NCBI GenBank assembly: GCA_021821055.1
Contig: JAKACX010000022.1
Span: 1-34,800, forward strand
DNA length: 34,800 nucleotides
Direction of reading: 5' to 3'
Source: Bacillota bacterium
Lineage (GTDB): Bacteria; Bacillota; Bacilli; Alicyclobacillales; SLC66
Positions within the stretch are counted from its first letter, which is position 1; each line of letters starts with the position of its first letter. Positions 31,872-34,800 of this stretch are shown one piece after another. The translations under genes and the position numbers were made by a program. Under the pieces are notes generated by a model, which saw only the letters and a program-made list of their open reading frames with translations, was not told the origin of the DNA and ran no database searches.

Positions 31872-32960
31872 TCAGCCGTTGCGGCGCTGGAAGTCCTTCA
31901 TGAAGTCGGCCAGGGCGGTGCAGGCCTTGTGCGGCACCGCATTGTACGCGGAAGCGCGCAATCCTCCGACGCTGCGGTGCCCGCCGAGACCTTCAAAGCC
32001 GTTCTGCACGGACTCCTGGACGAAGCGCTTCTCCAATTCGACGCTTTGCATCCGCCAGGTGACGTTCATGATGGAGCGGTAGGGCTTCTCGACCAGTCCC
32101 TGGTAGAAGCCGCCGCTCGTATCAATGGCGTCGTAGATGACGCCGGCCTTCTCCCTGTTGAGCCGTTCGAGGTTGCTCATCCCGCCCTGTCGCTGCGTCC
32201 ACTTGAGCACGAGGTTCATCATGTAGATCGAGTGCACCGGAGGCGTATTGTACAGGGACTTGTTCTTCGCGAACGTCGCGTAGCGCAGGACGGTTGGAAT
32301 GTGCCCGGCGCCGGTCTGCAGGAATTCGTCCTTGACGACCACCGCCGTAACTCCTGCGGGACCCAGGTTCTTTTGGGCGCCGGCGTAGACCAGCGCAAAT
32401 TTCGACATGTCCCGCTCGCGGCTGAGGATGTCGCTTGTCACGTCGCCGATCAACGGGACGCCGCGGGTGTCCGGCAGGTCGCTCCACTGCGACCCTTCAA
32501 TGGTGTTATTGACCGTGATGTGTAGATACGCGGCGCCGGTGGGCAGCGCGATGTCCTCCTGAGCAGGAATGCGCGCCCACTTCTCGCCCTTTGAAGTCGC
32601 GGCCACGGACGCGTCGCCGAGGTGCTTTGCCTCTTCGAACGCCTTCTCGGAGAAGTTACCGCTCAGCACGTAGCCGGCCGTCTTTCCCTGGGGCAGGAAG
32701 TTCAGGGGGACCAGGGCAAACTGCGTGCTCGCGCCCCCGCCCATGAACAGCGCGTGATACCCCTGCGAAAGACCCAGCAGCTCGAGCAGCAGGTTTTGCG
32801 TCTCGTCATTGATCGCTTCGACAACCTTGCCGCGGTGCGACATCTCCATGATGGAGATCCCCTGTCCCTGATGCTGGACAAAGTTGTCTCTCGCCTCTTC
32901 CAGCACCTCCAGCGGAAGGGCTGCGGGGCCCGGATTGAAATTATAGATTCTGTCCGCCAT
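31872..32960 (-). CDS. serC: Phosphoserine aminotransferase
   Basis: A 362-residue PLP enzyme that converts 3-phosphohydroxypyruvate and glutamate to phosphoserine, the second step of serine synthesis. FNPGPAALPLEVL at the N-terminus, FMGGGASTQFALVPLN, HITVNNTIEGSQW and the PLP-lysine segment YAGAQKNLGPAG (Lys197) are diagnostic. RYATFAKNKSLYNTPPV and GHRSVGGLRASAYNAV complete the phosphate- and substrate-binding parts. AAGGAGAG precedes the ATG. It stands alone on the minus strand; serA and serB are not in the window. Confidence 0.97.
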   Translation of the reverse strand: MADRIYNFNPGPAALPLEVLEEARDNFVQHQGQGISIMEMSHRGKVVEAINDETQNLLLELLGLSQGYHALFMGGGASTQFALVPLNFLPQGKTAGYVLSGNFSEKAFEEAKHLGDASVAATSKGEKWARIPAQEDIALPTGAAYLHITVNNTIEGSQWSDLPDTRGVPLIGDVTSDILSRERDMSKFALVYAGAQKNLGPAGVTAVVVKDEFLQTGAGHIPTVLRYATFAKNKSLYNTPPVHSIYMMNLVLKWTQRQGGMSNLERLNREKAGVIYDAIDTSGGFYQGLVEKPYRSIMNVTWRMQSVELEKRFVQESVQNGFEGLGGHRSVGGLRASAYNAVPHKACTALADFMKDFQRRNG

Positions 32961-33060
32961 CCATATCTCTCCTTCGCGAACTCCGGCAATATGAACTCCG
33001 GGGTATGACCCATTTTACCATGTCGGCGGTCGCGCTGACGCCTGCGGTCGGGAGTCGTCG

Positions 33061-34287
33061 CTAGCGCAACCGGATTGCGCGCGAGCCGACCCCATGGGCG
33101 CCGAGGGCGACAAGGCTGAACGCGATTCCCACGGTACAGGCAAGGGCGAAGCCGCCCGCGTCGTAGGCGATTCCCCCGAGCAGCGAGCCAAGCGATCCGC
33201 CCACGAAATAGGCGGCCATGTAGACGCTGTTCACGCGGCTGCGCGCGGTCGCTGACAGAGCGTAGATCCGGCTCTGGTTGGAAATCTGCGCGGCCTGCAC
33301 GCCGAAGTCCAGCAGCACGACGCCGAGGATCAGCAGCGGCAGGATGGAAGACCACAGCGCGAGGATCAGGTACGCGCCAATCACGCACGTGATCGCCCAG
33401 CGAATCATGAACGCCGGTCCCCGGCGGTCGGCCGCGGACCCTGCAAGCGGCGCCGCGAGCACTCCCGCCAGGCCCGCCAGGCCGAATGCCCCGGCCGCGG
33501 CGCTGCCCGCGTGGTAGGGCGCCGCGACCAGCCTGAACACGAGAACGGTCCACAGGATGCTGAACGCGCCGAACAGCGCCCCGCCGATCAGGCTCGCCTC
33601 ACGCAACACCGGCTCCGTCCGCAGCAGAGTGACGAGCGACCGCAACAGCGCGCCGTAGCGCGCACCCGTTTGTGCGGGCGCGTGCGGGAGAGTGCGCAGG
33701 AGCACGCCGCCCAGCAGGACCATCACGACGGCGGCGGCGACGAACACGGCACGCCAGCCAAACAGCGCGCCCATCGTTCCGCTCGCGATACGGGCGGCCA
33801 GGATTCCCGTCAAGAGCCCGCTCATGACCGTCCCCACAACCCGCCCGCTGCGCTCCGGAGGCGCCAGGTCAACCGCGAGCGGAATGATCACCTGAGGCAC
33901 GACGGTGAACAGGCCGATCAGGAAACTGGCCAGTTCCATCGCGGGCATGGAGGGCGCCCCGGCGGCTCCGAGCAGGGCGCCCGCGGTGAGCAGGCAAAGC
34001 GACACGATCAGCCTGCGCTTCGGCAGGATATCCCCGAGCGGGGTGAAAAGCAGCAGACCGGCCGCGTAACCCGCCTGTGTCGCCATGGCGATGCGGCTGG
34101 TCTGGCCGGCGGACGCGAGGAGCGATCGGCCAATCAGGTCGAGCAGCGGCTGGTTGTAGTAGAGGTTGGCGGCCGATACTCCCGCCGCGACCGCGAGTGT
34201 GAAGGTCAGCGTGCGTCCCATGACAGGCGCGGGACCGGGCCTCGCGGCGGACGCGGCATCCGGCCCTGCGCCGGGTTTTTCGTCCAT
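33061..34287 (-). CDS. MFS transporter (12 TM)
   Basis: A 408-residue major facilitator superfamily transporter with about 12 hydrophobic helices. AANLYYNQPLLDLIG near TM1 and the TM2-3 loop GDILPKRRLIV (the family motif with Asp and basic residues) place it with uncharacterised YgaY-like efflux permeases. YALSATARSRVNSVYMAAYF in the C-terminal half is also typical of that group. ATG 34287 is supported by GAGGAGG ten bases upstream; the open frame extends 16 residues further without a ribosome binding site. Substrate unknown. It faces the edge gene divergently, with a 270-base gap. Confidence 0.88.
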   Translation of the reverse strand: MDEKPGAGPDAASAARPGPAPVMGRTLTFTLAVAAGVSAANLYYNQPLLDLIGRSLLASAGQTSRIAMATQAGYAAGLLLFTPLGDILPKRRLIVSLCLLTAGALLGAAGAPSMPAMELASFLIGLFTVVPQVIIPLAVDLAPPERSGRVVGTVMSGLLTGILAARIASGTMGALFGWRAVFVAAAVVMVLLGGVLLRTLPHAPAQTGARYGALLRSLVTLLRTEPVLREASLIGGALFGAFSILWTVLVFRLVAAPYHAGSAAAGAFGLAGLAGVLAAPLAGSAADRRGPAFMIRWAITCVIGAYLILALWSSILPLLILGVVLLDFGVQAAQISNQSRIYALSATARSRVNSVYMAAYFVGGSLGSLLGGIAYDAGGFALACTVGIAFSLVALGAHGVGSRAIRLR

Positions 34288-34540
34288 GTCGTGTTGCCTC
34301 CTCGCCAGAGATGCGCGTTGGCGGGATTGTATCACCAGGACGGGACAATCTCCACCTCCGAAGCGGTCGGCTCATGCGCCGGAGTGACGCGCACATGTTA
34401 TGGACTGGCTGTGAATAGAGTGTACAGACAGTGTGCGCACGCGCGCGGCGTTCGGTTGCGGGTCTGCGGGGCGATGAGCTGGCGCGCGACACGCTGCCGG
34501 GAATGTCGTGCGGACACGTCAAGAAAGCGGGGCGGCGCAT
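34288..34540. other. Divergent intergenic region without clear elements
   Basis: This gap separates the minus-strand MFS gene and the plus-strand permease. It should hold both promoters, but no pair of -35/-10 boxes convinced me. A GTGTACAGACAGTGTGCGCAC stretch with short imperfect repeats lies near the middle. Confidence 0.3.
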
Positions 34541-34561
34541 TTGGATCATACGGCTCCATCC

Positions 34562-34800
34562 ATGAAGGTGCGGCTGTCGACCGCCGCCGCGCTCATCGTC
34601 GTGTGTGCGGCGGCCCTGGCGCTCTATGCGACGGGCTCGTGGCGGATGGCGCTGAATTGGCGCATCATTCACGTGGTGTTTCAGGGCATCGTGTGGGACG
34701 GCATGCCGTTCATCGTAATCGGAGCGGTGCTGGCCGCGATGATCGAGTCGTGGATATCGTCCGGCGGCATCGTTTCTCTCCTGCCAGACAATCTGGCCGG
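34562..34800 (+). CDS. YraQ/UPF0718-type permease, 5' part
   Basis: The frame runs off the right edge after 79 complete codons. An N-terminal hydrophobic helix is followed by FQGIVWDGMPFIVIGAVLAA and MIESWISSGGIVSLLPDN, the opening of UPF0718/YraQ (DUF318) permeases, a family that includes the arsenic-methyl exporter ArsP. The start is uncertain: ATG 34562 has no ribosome binding site, while in-frame TTG 34541 has GGGGCGG upstream. Confidence 0.7.
   Translation, partial: MKVRLSTAAALIVVCAAALALYATGSWRMALNWRIIHVVFQGIVWDGMPFIVIGAVLAAMIESWISSGGIVSLLPDNLA

Overview
The window is GC-rich (by eye about 60%). It looks like a bacterial chromosome from the Bacillota. The best evidence is a T-box leader with a sigma-A-like promoter in front of thrS, strong AGGAGG-type ribosome binding sites with GTG/TTG starts, and an adaA-ogt style operon. 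I lean towards a thermo- or acidophilic Bacilli lineage (Alicyclobacillaceae-like), but that is an inference. No tRNA, rRNA, CRISPR array or complete insertion sequence was seen.

Region 1 (1-6140) is housekeeping and small accessory genes: a small retropepsin-like protein, thrS on the minus strand with its T-box, an AbrB/PIN (VapBC-like) toxin-antitoxin pair, a 5'-truncated propeller-like gene on the minus strand, a probably frameshifted unknown gene, and a MntP-type manganese exporter.

Region 2 (6400-18600) is a transport and catabolic locus. A GntR-LacI hybrid regulator is followed closely by a family 5 solute-binding protein, an aldo/keto reductase and a cytoplasmic Cys-type sulfatase. 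After about 1.4 kb of decayed DNA (arsM-like, DinB-like and group II intron-like remnants) comes a second family 5 solute-binding protein behind a promoter with tandem palindromes. It is followed by a one-helix membrane protein that overlaps a 917-residue ABC-exporter-like polypeptide. That polypeptide has two membrane domains, no middle ATPase domain, and a C-terminal ATPase domain lacking Walker A, signature and catalytic Glu. No permease or working ATPase for the two binding proteins is encoded in the window. This is the strongest candidate for an undescribed system.

Region 3 (18655-21770) is alkylation repair: ogt and adaA (minus strand, overlapping), a frameshifted orphan addiction-module antitoxin, an AlkA-type glycosylase, and a small Cys-containing DUF6062-like protein.

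Region 4 (21840-29620) is a seven-gene operon for a hydrogenase-4/complex-I-like membrane complex (HyfC-, E-, F-, G-, H-, I- and B-like). Its large subunit lacks all four NiFe-binding cysteines, so it belongs with the energy-converting hydrogenase-related (Ehr) complexes rather than true hydrogenases. Directly downstream are an S1 domain fused to a degenerate family I pyrophosphatase domain, and a second pyrophosphatase paralogue lacking one catalytic Asp.

Region 5 (31130-34800) holds an endonuclease III-like protein, serC and an MFS transporter (both minus strand), and the start of a YraQ/UPF0718-type permease cut by the window edge.
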